Source of the DNA: Nitrosomonas sp.
GTDB lineage: Bacteria; Pseudomonadota; Gammaproteobacteria; Burkholderiales; Nitrosomonadaceae
Length of the DNA stretch: 64,000 bases
Assembly (NCBI GenBank): GCA_021774195.1
Contig: JAJFJJ010000095.1
Coordinates: forward strand, 1-64,000
Direction of reading: 5' to 3'
This document shows, piece after piece, positions 43,624 through 52,205 of this stretch. The position numbers and the translations under genes were made by a program. The notes under the pieces were generated by a model. That model had not been told where the DNA came from and did no database searches. It was given only the letters and a program-made list of their open reading frames with translations. Position 1 is the first letter of the stretch; each line of letters opens with the position of its first letter.

Positions 43624-44150
43624 TCAGCTTCCTTTCTCAACTTCTCTCACAGGCAACAGACCCGGCCACTCGGCAACTGAAATACGCTTGCGTGCGTAAT
43701 CATTAATGGCATTGTAAGTAGCAACCAGCAATGTCACCGAAACATGAGCTTGATTCAGTGTTAGGGCAAATTTCTCTGCATCGACCATGTACTCATGTAC
43801 CATTTGATTGCGCAAAACACGTAATATCATCCATATTTCAGCAGAGTCAATCATCCCAAGCTTTTCTGTTCAATTCAGATATCCACTGCAGGCCCAACCG
43901 TCTCACCGACTACACTCATATAATTCGGCAGTAACTTATCTCCCACAGTATCTTGTAACCGACCAAAACGGCTCACAAAAGCATCCACACGTTCAGCAAA
44001 ATCAACATCCCTTTCAATCCGCTCTATTTTTTCACGGGTGAAGGGAACATCAAAGAGGCGCTGATCTGTTAACTGCAAATAAAGTATTTCCTTACGTACC
44101 ACCCTTGCCAAAAATTGTAATCGAAGTTTTTGTTGAGGGGAAATACTCAC
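43624..44150 (-). pseudogene. HEPN toxin, type b, frameshifted
   Basis: GTG at 44150 overlaps the MNT stop (GTGA). The first part matches 35120-35605 (RLQFLARVVRKEILYLQLTD, FVSRFGRLQDTVGDKLLP) up to GPAVDI and a stop. One base is missing against the intact copy (GTGGATATCTG against GTGGATAATCTG). The rest continues in the next frame with WMILRVLRNQMVHEYMVDAE, which still holds R-x-x-x-x-H, and ends with a different tail (YARKRISVAEWPGLLPVREV). Confidence 0.88.
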
Positions 44151-44446
44151 AATACTATTCCCTCTTTTTGCGCTACATGGTGGATAGGGAAACGCTCTAA
44201 ATTAGGTACCAACAATATTACATCGACCTTCTGACCGCCTAGCAAATAACTTATCCGGCCCGATATTTTCGCGCTCAACCAGGCTGAGTCTGCCACTACA
44301 TGCTGGATCTCGACAAGTAGATCAATATCACCACCGCTTGCATTGTCGTCTGTACGAGAACCAAATAAACGCACAATTGCATCTTTCCCCGCTAGTTCCG
44401 TAACAGCGTGTTGAATAATGTTGATTTGTCGCAAATTTAGTCGCAT
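44147..44446 (-). CDS. MNT-type nucleotidyltransferase, type b (second copy)
   Basis: 99 residues. VRLFGSRTDDNASGGDIDLL and GQKVDVILLVPNLERFPI hold the catalytic residues. Close paralogue of 35602-35901. Its HEPN partner is frameshifted, so this antitoxin may be free to act on the intact type b HEPN 9 kb away. Confidence 0.88.
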   Translation of the reverse strand: MRLNLRQINIIQHAVTELAGKDAIVRLFGSRTDDNASGGDIDLLVEIQHVVADSAWLSAKISGRISYLLGGQKVDVILLVPNLERFPIHHVAQKEGIVL

Positions 44447-44504
44447 AAGTCTAAAACCTTAAGATGGTTGCTGTAATAATAGCTAACTTAATGAAAAAAC
44501 AATA

Positions 44505-44644
44505 GGGCACTTCTAAAAATTGCTAGTTCGCCCAGATTCAAGATACGGGAAAAATTTTGCAGCGCTGCATATGATTCATATCTATGAGAGAGGGATTCGC
44601 CGTAACACAGCGGTTGGAATGGAACTTTTATTTTAGAAGCACCC
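44505..44644. mobile_element. MITE family C, diverged copy
   Basis: 140 bases from GGGCACTTCTAAAAATTGCT to TTTTATTTTAGAAGCACCC. Ends and length fit family C; the interior is very different, so this is a separate subfamily. No clear target duplication. From 44645 to 44945 no gene is seen; GATGCAACATATGAG-like sequence near 44733 (complement) also occurs near 29066. Confidence 0.75.
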
Positions 44645-44945
44645 TATAGAGGTACCTGAACTTACAAAAGTCAATTGAACAAAGTTCAGCGCTTAAATTC
44701 CGATAATTGGATAAAATTCGGGCTAGCTCATATGTTGCATCAGTGACAGGAGTTTATACATAGGGCCGGTTTGAAAAGGGTGTAGGTGCGTACAATTCAA
44801 ATCAGCACAAGTTTAAAACCGGTAAGCAACCTTCCGAGTACAAATTGTATTTTTTGTGATCCTCTGAAACAAAGTTAGCGCAAGCATTTCAGGCCAAAAT
44901 TAAGCGTACTAGTGCAATATGCGGGCTAGCTTCCTGATTGAGTAT

Positions 44946-46514
44946 TCATGGCAAGATACCTGTCATCACCGGACAGCGCGGCATGCCGTGAGTAACTTCA
45001 AATGCAAGCACTTGGGAACCCAGTCTATGCTGATCCGAGATGCGTCGATTCAAGGCACGTCGATCCGAATTTCGTCTGTCATCAGCACGGGTTTCACCAG
45101 TAGTACTACGCCGTTTATTTTTTCGTCGATCAGCATTATCGTAATCACGCGAAACAAATTGACGCAGATAGATGCCCTGCTGCTGTTCCAACTTTTCCTG
45201 AAGGAGTTCAACTGCTTGGATAATCTCTTCGTCCAAAGACTCGGCATCTTTTGGTAGCCGGACATTAAGCGCAACCGCATAACGCTTTCCAGAAATGTTG
45301 TTCGTTGGGTGCTGCTCGAAAATCTTTACCCAATAATTCAGGTCGGCCCCAAGCTCTTTACTAATTATACTAACCAATCTTTCGGCGTCTTTGGTTATGT
45401 AGTCTCCGAGGAAGACCCCTCTGTTGGCAGTAACTGTTAATCCCATTCGAGTATGAATACGGCGCAAAATCGGCACAAATCGCCATGGGCGTAATGTCAG
45501 GCTGAAGTAAGCAAAATATGCCAGAAGAAAACCAAGCAGCATGATAAATTCAGGAACACCCAAATAGAAAGCTGTAATTCCGATTATGCCAAGCAACAAA
45601 TGTAATATTGCCATAACAAAGACCACTTCTTCGACACGAAATCCTGCACTCAATAATATGTGATGCAAATGATTATGATCCGGCGTAAATGGAGACTTAC
45701 CCAACCTCATCCGGCGGTGCATTACACTAACAATATCCATCAATGGAATAGCGAGCAACCAGATTGCCACCACCGGTTTCATGGCTGGATTATCTCCTTG
45801 CGAGAGGTCAATCAGCAACAAGGCGACGATGAACCCTATCAACATACTACCGTTATCACCCAAAAACACCCGCGCACTACTCTGTCCGGGGTGACGAAGA
45901 TTAAAATACAAGAAACCCGCCACACCACCCGCCAACGCTGTAACTAACACAACATTATGTATGTCGCCTGAGATGAGTGCTACAACACCAATTAAAAATA
46001 GAGTCGCCAGGGAAATAGCGCCCAAAAGTCCGTCGATACCATCGATCATATTAAGCGCATTGATACCACAGATAATGGCGAGAATAGTGAAAGGCGCCGA
46101 AAACGGGCCAAGTTGCAGCGAAAAACCAAAAAGCAGTCCACCGAGATCATCAATAAATAGTTGCCCTATCGAAATCATCAAGAGCCCGGCAATAGCCTGA
46201 ATAATCAGACGTGATTTATAACCCAATTGGAAAAAATCATCTACCAAACCAGTGATATATATAATGGCCGAACAAACTCCCAAAGCAATCCATTGCGCCA
46301 TTAATTCAGGATACGCATTAACTAACACAACCAATGCAACGCACAGCGCGGAAAAGACGCCTACTCCACCCACAAAGGGTGTATTAACATCATGCATTTT
46401 GTGTTCGCCGGGATCGTCGGTGATATTCCGAGATAGCGCAAAGTTAATCGATAAGTTGATAACAACTATTGACAATATGACACAAGTTACAAATAAAACG
46501 ATTCCATCCATCAT
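44946..46514 (-). CDS. WecA/TagO-like UDP-sugar:undecaprenyl-phosphate sugar-1-phosphate transferase with long C-terminal extension
   Basis: 522 residues from the ATG at 46514 (MDGIVLFVTCVILSIVVINL follows one Met); the frame upstream is hydrophobic but unsupported. About eleven membrane segments. Key motifs: DPGEHKMHDVNTPFVGG at the first cytosolic loop, GLVDDFFQLGYKSRL (D-D), NALNMIDGIDGLLG, and FLGDNGSMLIGF with PDHNHLHHILL (H-x-H-x-H). It starts the lipid-linked repeat unit. Residues after ~345 are extra to the usual ~350-residue enzyme: a folded-looking segment, then an Arg-rich tail (RRKNKRRSTTGETRADDRRN). The tail's role is unknown. Confidence 0.9.
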   Translation of the reverse strand: MMDGIVLFVTCVILSIVVINLSINFALSRNITDDPGEHKMHDVNTPFVGGVGVFSALCVALVVLVNAYPELMAQWIALGVCSAIIYITGLVDDFFQLGYKSRLIIQAIAGLLMISIGQLFIDDLGGLLFGFSLQLGPFSAPFTILAIICGINALNMIDGIDGLLGAISLATLFLIGVVALISGDIHNVVLVTALAGGVAGFLYFNLRHPGQSSARVFLGDNGSMLIGFIVALLLIDLSQGDNPAMKPVVAIWLLAIPLMDIVSVMHRRMRLGKSPFTPDHNHLHHILLSAGFRVEEVVFVMAILHLLLGIIGITAFYLGVPEFIMLLGFLLAYFAYFSLTLRPWRFVPILRRIHTRMGLTVTANRGVFLGDYITKDAERLVSIISKELGADLNYWVKIFEQHPTNNISGKRYAVALNVRLPKDAESLDEEIIQAVELLQEKLEQQQGIYLRQFVSRDYDNADRRKNKRRSTTGETRADDRRNSDRRALNRRISDQHRLGSQVLAFEVTHGMPRCPVMTGILP

Positions 46515-46803
46515 GATTCTAAACAACACTCCCGGCAACAACCATTGAAGAAGAAACACAAGTTTTTGACAACTTACGCACGAAACGAACTCAAAGTGCC
46601 TTTCCAAAACAACTCAAACTGACAAGTACAAAAACAATAATAGCAAAGATAACGTGAAATTGATTAAATCTCTGTGATAAAAATCACATACAAACATTAT
46701 TTTTTAGACTAATCGGTCTCAGGTTGATAGCTAATATAGCGTGAGTAGTGCTATTGAGACGGCGGGGAATGGTTTACATCAAAAAAAAGAATTGAAAATA
46801 TAA

Positions 46804-47205
46804 TCCGAAAATCTTCAGTTGACCGCTAAAACTGTCTACAAGTGACTGAATAAAAGATGTGAGACACAAGCGTCTTGTTTAACTTGAAGATGATTGCAAT
46901 AACGCTACACAGTTTTGCGTTGAACCTAAAATCCTCAGTTGATCGCTTCGGCATTGACCAGTCTTATGAAACGAAACAAATATTTTGTCAGATGTCACGT
47001 ACCCAAAAGGCGAACCACGCTATGATGCTTATAGCACACTGTTCTTTATCTTTTGCTGCGTTGCAGCTCGTTGTAATAAATAGTTATTACTCCTCACTGC
47101 GCATTGCAAAAAAAATAAACAACAATGCACTCTAAGCACCACCCAACCGAGGATTCTAGGTTGAATCTAAGGACACAATACTGTGTTCAAGTGATTTTTC
47201 TAGCT
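46804..47205. mobile_element. MITE family B, copy 3 (inverted), interrupted by family A
   Basis: Starts TCCGAAAATCTTCAGTTGAC and ends near ATTTTTCTAGCT. The left ~120 bases match the complement of copy 2 (CAGTTGACCGCTAAAACTGT); the right part is shortened after ATACTGTGTT. A complete family A element sits at 46924-47161. From 47206 to 47387 I see nothing recognisable. Confidence 0.85.
46924..47161. mobile_element. MITE family A nested in family B copy 3
   Basis: 238 bases, ACCTAAAATCCTCAGTTGAT to CAACCGAGGATTCTAGGT, with TGA duplicated (46921-46923, 47162-47164). The target within family B (GCGTTGAATCTAAGG restored) is different from that of the nested copy at 30661, so the two nestings are independent. 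Confidence 0.92.
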
Positions 47206-47387
47206 TTATACTTATTGGCTTTTAGGGATTTCGATGAAAATACAGCTTGATTCGAAACTTCACTTGCTGAGTTTTAACTTACCCTATTTTGAATAGAAGG
47301 CACATGCGCCCGTTAGCGCAGAATAGCTGCGTCTCCGGTAAAGAGGTACGCTCAATTTAAATAGCTCATCGTTTAAACTCCAGCGAC

Positions 47388-47550
47388 AGGAGGCTGTCCG
47401 AGAATAGTAATCGTAGCGAAGGGAAGCCATTTTGAGACAGATTTTTTGGTCATTTGAGGCGAATAGTTGTTCTATTTAACGAAAATTACAGGAAAATATG
47501 GCCATAATGGCTTTCCTGCAGTAGATTATTCTATTCTCGGACAGCCTCCT
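47388..47550. mobile_element. MITE family G, copy 2
   Basis: 163 bases, AGGAGGCTGTCCGAGAATAG to CTATTCTCGGACAGCCTCCT. It shares ends and length with copy 1 at 42069. It lies downstream of wzc. The stretch 47551-47627 holds no recognised gene. Confidence 0.9.
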
Positions 47551-47627
47551 AGGGAATTTCAGGTTAAAAGCGCGTTAACACCGTGAGCCGTTCAAGGCGG
47601 TTGGCTTCATCACACACCAAGATTGGT

Positions 47628-49898
47628 TTATGATTTTGAGGATGTCGATTTCTTATAATCATATTGATAAACATACTTGCCATAGCCATAGCCATAGCGC
47701 GAAGACGATTCTGGCACATCATTAAATATGATGCCTTTTATGTTGATCCCAGTCTGGATAAGTCTTTTTTTACACTGTTCTAGCTCTTGTATTGGATGCG
47801 CTCCAGCTTTTACTACCATAAATGCAGCACTGGTCAAGCGGCCAATAATGGCTGAATCTGTGACTGCCAGAACAGGAGGTGAATCAACAATAACAAGATC
47901 ATAGTTTTCAGAGGCGTCTTCCAAGAAAGCACCAAAGCGTTCATGTAGCAATAATTCCGATGGATTTGGCGGTATCGCCCCTGTCGGTATGAAATCAAAG
48001 TTGGCCAGAGGAATCTCACGAATCGAATCCTTAACCGTAATAGTCTGTAAAATAATCTCCGACAAACCATTCTCTCGTCCCACACCGAGCAAGCTATGTA
48101 TCGTTCCTTTTCTCATATCACCATCGATTAACAATACTTTTTTTCCTGCATCAGCCATTACTGTAGCAAGATTAGCCGAAACAAAGGTTTTCCCAATCCC
48201 CGGGCTTGGACCCGTGATCAAGATAATATTATTTTTTGCTTCCAACATAGCGAAATGCATTGTCGTACGCAAACTGCGCAGACTTTCTATAGCAAGGTCT
48301 TCTTTATTTTCCAGCGCTAAAAGCGTTGATAAGCGGCCTTTAAAGTTACCTTCTTTACTATGCTTTGCATTAAGTTTTTCCTGGCCTTTACTATGAGGAA
48401 CAGTTGCGTATACAGGGATGTTCAATTGCTTCTCAATTACATTGGGATCTTCTACACCACGATGAAGAAATTTCCGCAAAAATACAGCCACAATTCCCAA
48501 AAACAATCCCATAATAAATGCGACACCGATAATCAGTATCTTTTTAGGCTTGATTGGTTTATCTGGCAATACCGCATAGTCGATAATCCTCACGTCACCT
48601 ACTGTTCCCGCTTTTGCCACTCGTAATGTCTGCGCGTTATTAAGTAAGGTGGTATAAAGGCTAGAACTAACTTGCACATCGCCAGCCAGCCTCATAATAA
48701 CTTGCTGCGTCTCCGGCAGCGTTTTTACCATATTGTCATCTGATTGCATTTGTCCCCTCAATCGGGAAATCTGCCGGTCAATAGCGATAACATTAGGGTG
48801 AGACTCGGTATATTTCTGCCGTAGCTCATCGCGTTTTTGCTGCAATAAAGTCGTTTGGGTCCTATTTTCCACCAACCCCTTTAAAATATTTTGTGTTTCC
48901 AGATCTAAATTAACCGAGCCTTTGCGGTTTCTATAATCATTCAGAACATTTGTTGCAGCTTCTAGCTGCTCTTTAAGTACAGGCAGCTGTTCTTCAAGAA
49001 ACCCCAAGGTTTTTTGCGACTCAGCAGACTTTTGTTCAACATTTTGCCGTACATATATATTGGCAATTTCATCTAAAACCTGCACAGCAGAGTCCCGCGT
49101 ATAAGATTCCAAGGTTAATTCGAGGATCCCTGTGCTCTTCCCTTTTTCAGCAACAGTTAAATTTTGTTTTAACTCGTTGATTGCTTGATTTAGCGATTTC
49201 CGTATCACGGAAAACTGAGTATCTGGGCGTGATTTTAATAGCGAAACAAAAATAGCGACTGTTTGTTGCGGATCATTCGCCAATTGTTGACTAACCAATT
49301 GACCAACTTCACCTTCAAGGATTACCTCATCATCGTAAATAAGCTGGAAGTAGCCTTGTTCGCCAGCCTGCAATATGAACTCCTTATCCTCCCAAGCAGC
49401 CGGTATTGTAAACGTATCGACTTGAATCGCTTCGCCGCCCCAAGCATAGTGAGACTGCCATAACAGCGGATTGGAAACAGCATCATCTTGCGTGCGTTGC
49501 TGGAACCGCCTGGAAATAGCTTCCCCAACAAGCGGGAAATATTTCGGTTTAGCGACAATATCCAAACCCAAATTTTTAATGGCTTCCCCTAATACCATCC
49601 TGGATTTAATCAGCTCTATTTCAGCCATTACCGGCATGTTGCTTTTTAAAATATCGGTCAATGGCTCCATCACTGCCATGGTTTGTGATTTTTCATTGAT
49701 CTGCAGCATGACATCAGACTTGTAAACTGGCTTATCAAGAAATGCTTTGGCAATACCAAGTGATAAAACAGCGAATGTAACTAGAATGATCAGCCATTTA
49801 CCATCCACCAATAGACCCAACAATTCCCCCAGATCAATTTCATCTTCATCTTGGCTTGGCGAAATAACGGAAGGATTTGTATTATCGATGTTTGGCAT
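47628..49898 (-). CDS. wzc: Polysaccharide co-polymerase and tyrosine autokinase (Wzc-type)
   Basis: 756 residues, a full-length Wzc/EpsB. An N-terminal Wzz domain (GKWLIILVTFAVLSLGIAKA as first membrane segment, about residues 30-55) and a coiled-coil periplasmic part (LEEQLPVLKEQLEAATNVLN) lead to a second membrane segment (ILIIGVAFIMGLFLGIVAVF). The cytosolic kinase has Walker A GPSPGIGKTFVSANLA, Walker A' VLLIDGDMRKG and Walker B DLVIVDSPPV. The tyrosine cluster YGYGYGKYVYQYDYKK ends the protein. Wzb reverses its phosphorylation. It is co-directional with wza and wzb. Confidence 0.95.
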   Translation of the reverse strand: MPNIDNTNPSVISPSQDEDEIDLGELLGLLVDGKWLIILVTFAVLSLGIAKAFLDKPVYKSDVMLQINEKSQTMAVMEPLTDILKSNMPVMAEIELIKSRMVLGEAIKNLGLDIVAKPKYFPLVGEAISRRFQQRTQDDAVSNPLLWQSHYAWGGEAIQVDTFTIPAAWEDKEFILQAGEQGYFQLIYDDEVILEGEVGQLVSQQLANDPQQTVAIFVSLLKSRPDTQFSVIRKSLNQAINELKQNLTVAEKGKSTGILELTLESYTRDSAVQVLDEIANIYVRQNVEQKSAESQKTLGFLEEQLPVLKEQLEAATNVLNDYRNRKGSVNLDLETQNILKGLVENRTQTTLLQQKRDELRQKYTESHPNVIAIDRQISRLRGQMQSDDNMVKTLPETQQVIMRLAGDVQVSSSLYTTLLNNAQTLRVAKAGTVGDVRIIDYAVLPDKPIKPKKILIIGVAFIMGLFLGIVAVFLRKFLHRGVEDPNVIEKQLNIPVYATVPHSKGQEKLNAKHSKEGNFKGRLSTLLALENKEDLAIESLRSLRTTMHFAMLEAKNNIILITGPSPGIGKTFVSANLATVMADAGKKVLLIDGDMRKGTIHSLLGVGRENGLSEIILQTITVKDSIREIPLANFDFIPTGAIPPNPSELLLHERFGAFLEDASENYDLVIVDSPPVLAVTDSAIIGRLTSAAFMVVKAGAHPIQELEQCKKRLIQTGINIKGIIFNDVPESSSRYGYGYGKYVYQYDYKKSTSSKS

Positions 49899-49919
49899 TG
49901 TATAAAGTCTGATTAATGG

Positions 49920-51125
49920 CTAAGGAAATGTTGTCAATGGTTGGACTCTTAATGACCCGTCAAACAAGTTCAACAATTGAACCGTCGGTTGGATCTGCGC
50001 GATAATCTGGTTCCAACGAATGCCTTCGGCACGATCAACAAATATCACATCACGGGGCTGTAGCGGAAAACGTTCTGCCAATAAAAATGAGTCCGGCGAT
50101 TTGGCATCTAAATGATATATTTCTGATTTACCCAAACCCGTCCTAAAAACGAAAACTCTGGCTGCATCAGACGTCTCTTGATCAGGTCCACCACCCTCAC
50201 TCAACGCTTCTGTTAATGTCATGCGTGCTTTATTCATCAGAACACTTCGCGGCCTCCCCACACCAAAACCACGACCAAAAGTTGTTTCTCCAAACACAAA
50301 TACTTTGTTGAACATATTGTCCGGCACATTTAGCACATCACCATGTTTAAGTAGCACATTTTGACTTGTATCCCCGCCTTCATAAAGACTCAGCAAGTTA
50401 ATACTAAAAGTTTTATCCTCTCGTGTTAATGTGATGTTCCGTAGATCCGCTTCAGGCTTTACTCCACCAGCACTATTGATCGCTTCCAGAACAGTCAAAG
50501 GAATATCTTTCACTAAATGAATTCCAGGCTGAACCACTTCACCTACAATATAAACCCGTTGACTTCGATATGCAGCCACACGCACATCAAGCTGAACTTG
50601 TTCAATATATTTAGATAGTTTTCTGGTCAAATCTTCACGAATTTCTTCAACGGTTCTACCAGCCGCTTGAACCACACCGGCAAAGGCATAGAAGAATGTA
50701 CCATCTTCACCAACAACACTACCAGCGGACTCTGCCGAACGAAATTCTCCTGCTGGAATGGTTAATTCAGGATGACCCCAAACAGTTATGTTCAATATAT
50801 CTCTGGGCCCGACGCGATACTGGCTATACGATTCTTCAATCGGCGTGCCTTTAATGGTTTTTGAACCGATACGATAGTCAAAGTAATGATTGGCAACATT
50901 ATTTGGATCTAAACTAAGATTACTAAGATCTTTCTCTAAATCAATAATCAACTGGGCATTAATTGTTTGAATATTGAGCCTTTTTAAAATAGTCTCATTG
51001 TCTTCGGTAACAGGCATTTCCACACTTGATTGCGTGGCAAATTGGCGCATATGTTGGCCAGGGATTAAAGTACAGGCTGCAAGTTGACTCAGTACTATAA
51101 GAATAATAAAAATTTTAATTCGCAT
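49920..51125 (-). CDS. wza: Outer-membrane polysaccharide export lipoprotein (Wza-type)
   Basis: 401 residues. The signal peptide MRIKIFIILIVLSQLAACTL has a lipobox LAAC. The Poly_export domain follows (YRVGPRDILNITVWGHPELT), then SLBB-type repeats (VYIVGEVVQPGIHLVKDIPL, KVFVFGETTFGRGFGVGRP). It forms the outer-membrane channel for the polymer and docks on Wzc. 21 bases separate it from wzc. Confidence 0.94.
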   Translation of the reverse strand: MRIKIFIILIVLSQLAACTLIPGQHMRQFATQSSVEMPVTEDNETILKRLNIQTINAQLIIDLEKDLSNLSLDPNNVANHYFDYRIGSKTIKGTPIEESYSQYRVGPRDILNITVWGHPELTIPAGEFRSAESAGSVVGEDGTFFYAFAGVVQAAGRTVEEIREDLTRKLSKYIEQVQLDVRVAAYRSQRVYIVGEVVQPGIHLVKDIPLTVLEAINSAGGVKPEADLRNITLTREDKTFSINLLSLYEGGDTSQNVLLKHGDVLNVPDNMFNKVFVFGETTFGRGFGVGRPRSVLMNKARMTLTEALSEGGGPDQETSDAARVFVFRTGLGKSEIYHLDAKSPDSFLLAERFPLQPRDVIFVDRAEGIRWNQIIAQIQPTVQLLNLFDGSLRVQPLTTFP

Positions 51126-51208
51126 TGATCCTGTATCTGCAGTGAATATTATTTGTAAAAAATTTCGATGGTTACTTAAAAGTCATTACCCTATTTTTAT
51201 TTCCTGAA

Positions 51209-51649
51209 TTACAGCTTCTCTAGCCAATGAGAAACACCTTGTTCGATTAATGTTAAAGACTTCTCAAAAAAAACCAGCTCCTTTCGATAGGGATCTTCAA
51301 TATCAAACTTTCCCCACTCGCCTAGTCTAAAAACTTTTCCTCTTGCACTTTGTTCACGTTCTAAAATTACAGCCTTTTGATCCAATTCCATCACAAGAAT
51401 AAGATCCGCTTTACGAATCATTTCAGTATTTAATTGGCAAGCACGATGACCTGAGATATCAATTCCCTTTTCCATCATCAGTTTGCAAGCACTTGGATCT
51501 GCTTGATGACCCACAAGTGCACCTAGTCCGGCAGAACTAACAAAGCAGTCCGTCTTTGTAGTTGCTGCCAACTTGTGCTTAAACAATCCTTCTGCCATTG
51601 GGCTTCTACAAATATTCCCGACACAGACAATAAGTATATTTCTAAACAA
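51209..51649 (-). CDS. wzb: Low-molecular-weight protein tyrosine phosphatase (Wzb-type)
   Basis: 146 residues, the usual size. NILIVCVGNICRSPMAEGLF holds the C-x5-R phosphate loop and FDIEDPYRKELVFFEKSL the general acid Asp in D-P-Y. It dephosphorylates the tyrosine cluster of Wzc. It is first of the wzb-wza-wzc group on this strand. Confidence 0.93.
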   Translation of the reverse strand: MFRNILIVCVGNICRSPMAEGLFKHKLAATTKTDCFVSSAGLGALVGHQADPSACKLMMEKGIDISGHRACQLNTEMIRKADLILVMELDQKAVILEREQSARGKVFRLGEWGKFDIEDPYRKELVFFEKSLTLIEQGVSHWLEKL

Positions 51650-52205
51650 TTTTAAATTTTTCTAAAAAATCTATGTCGTATTTAAATACTGAAAGTAAGA
51701 CGCAAACATGCGCAGAACAATTACAGTCTGCGCATGTTTGAGAATTCAATACTAACTATTAAAAGATAATGATGCCGCTTATACTTATTCACATCTTGTT
51801 AAGAGAACGGTTTTTAGTCAAAACGATAATTAAACCTAAAACCGGAATAGATAATCCGATGGCTCTGGAACAGCTCACTATTGATAAACTCCAAACCAAA
51901 AACTTATACAATCAAACAGATGAATTATATACAAACAGATTAATCAGTACATAATAACCTATCGCAACAACGAATTCTACTACTCATTAGTACAGATTAA
52001 CGTTGTTCAGGGCACCTCTAAAAATCCAGGTTTCATCCCAACTACTGTTTGGATAATTTTTTTCGCTTACCTATCAACCATATGCAGTGCTGAAAAAATT
52101 TCCACACTCTGCATTTGAGAAAACTTGACGATACAAATCAAATCAGACTAACAATCGCCAGACGGGATAAGGCGGATTAGATGACTGACCTGAAACTTTA
52201 GAATT
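51650..52205. other. Gap with a partial family C end
   Basis: About 550 bases. It includes the wzb promoter region and, at 52010, a one-sided match to family C (GGGCACCTCTAAAAATCCAG) that fades after about 50 bases. A short plus-strand frame near 51769 lacks a ribosome binding site and is taken as chance. Confidence 0.5.

Noticed and set aside
44645-44945. Attachment or integration site near 44.7 kb because of a sequence shared with 29.05 kb (TGATGCAACATA)
   Set aside because: Only about 20 bases match, with no integrase or tRNA nearby; likely another short dispersed repeat.
47551-47627. Minus-strand reading CDEANRLERLTVLTRF as part of an ATPase gene
   Set aside because: Only about 20 codons, no start and no further family block; too little to support a call.
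51769-51954. Plus-strand frame of 61 codons upstream of the attH-like region
   Set aside because: No ribosome binding site or recognisable pattern; reading opposite direction to all neighbours.
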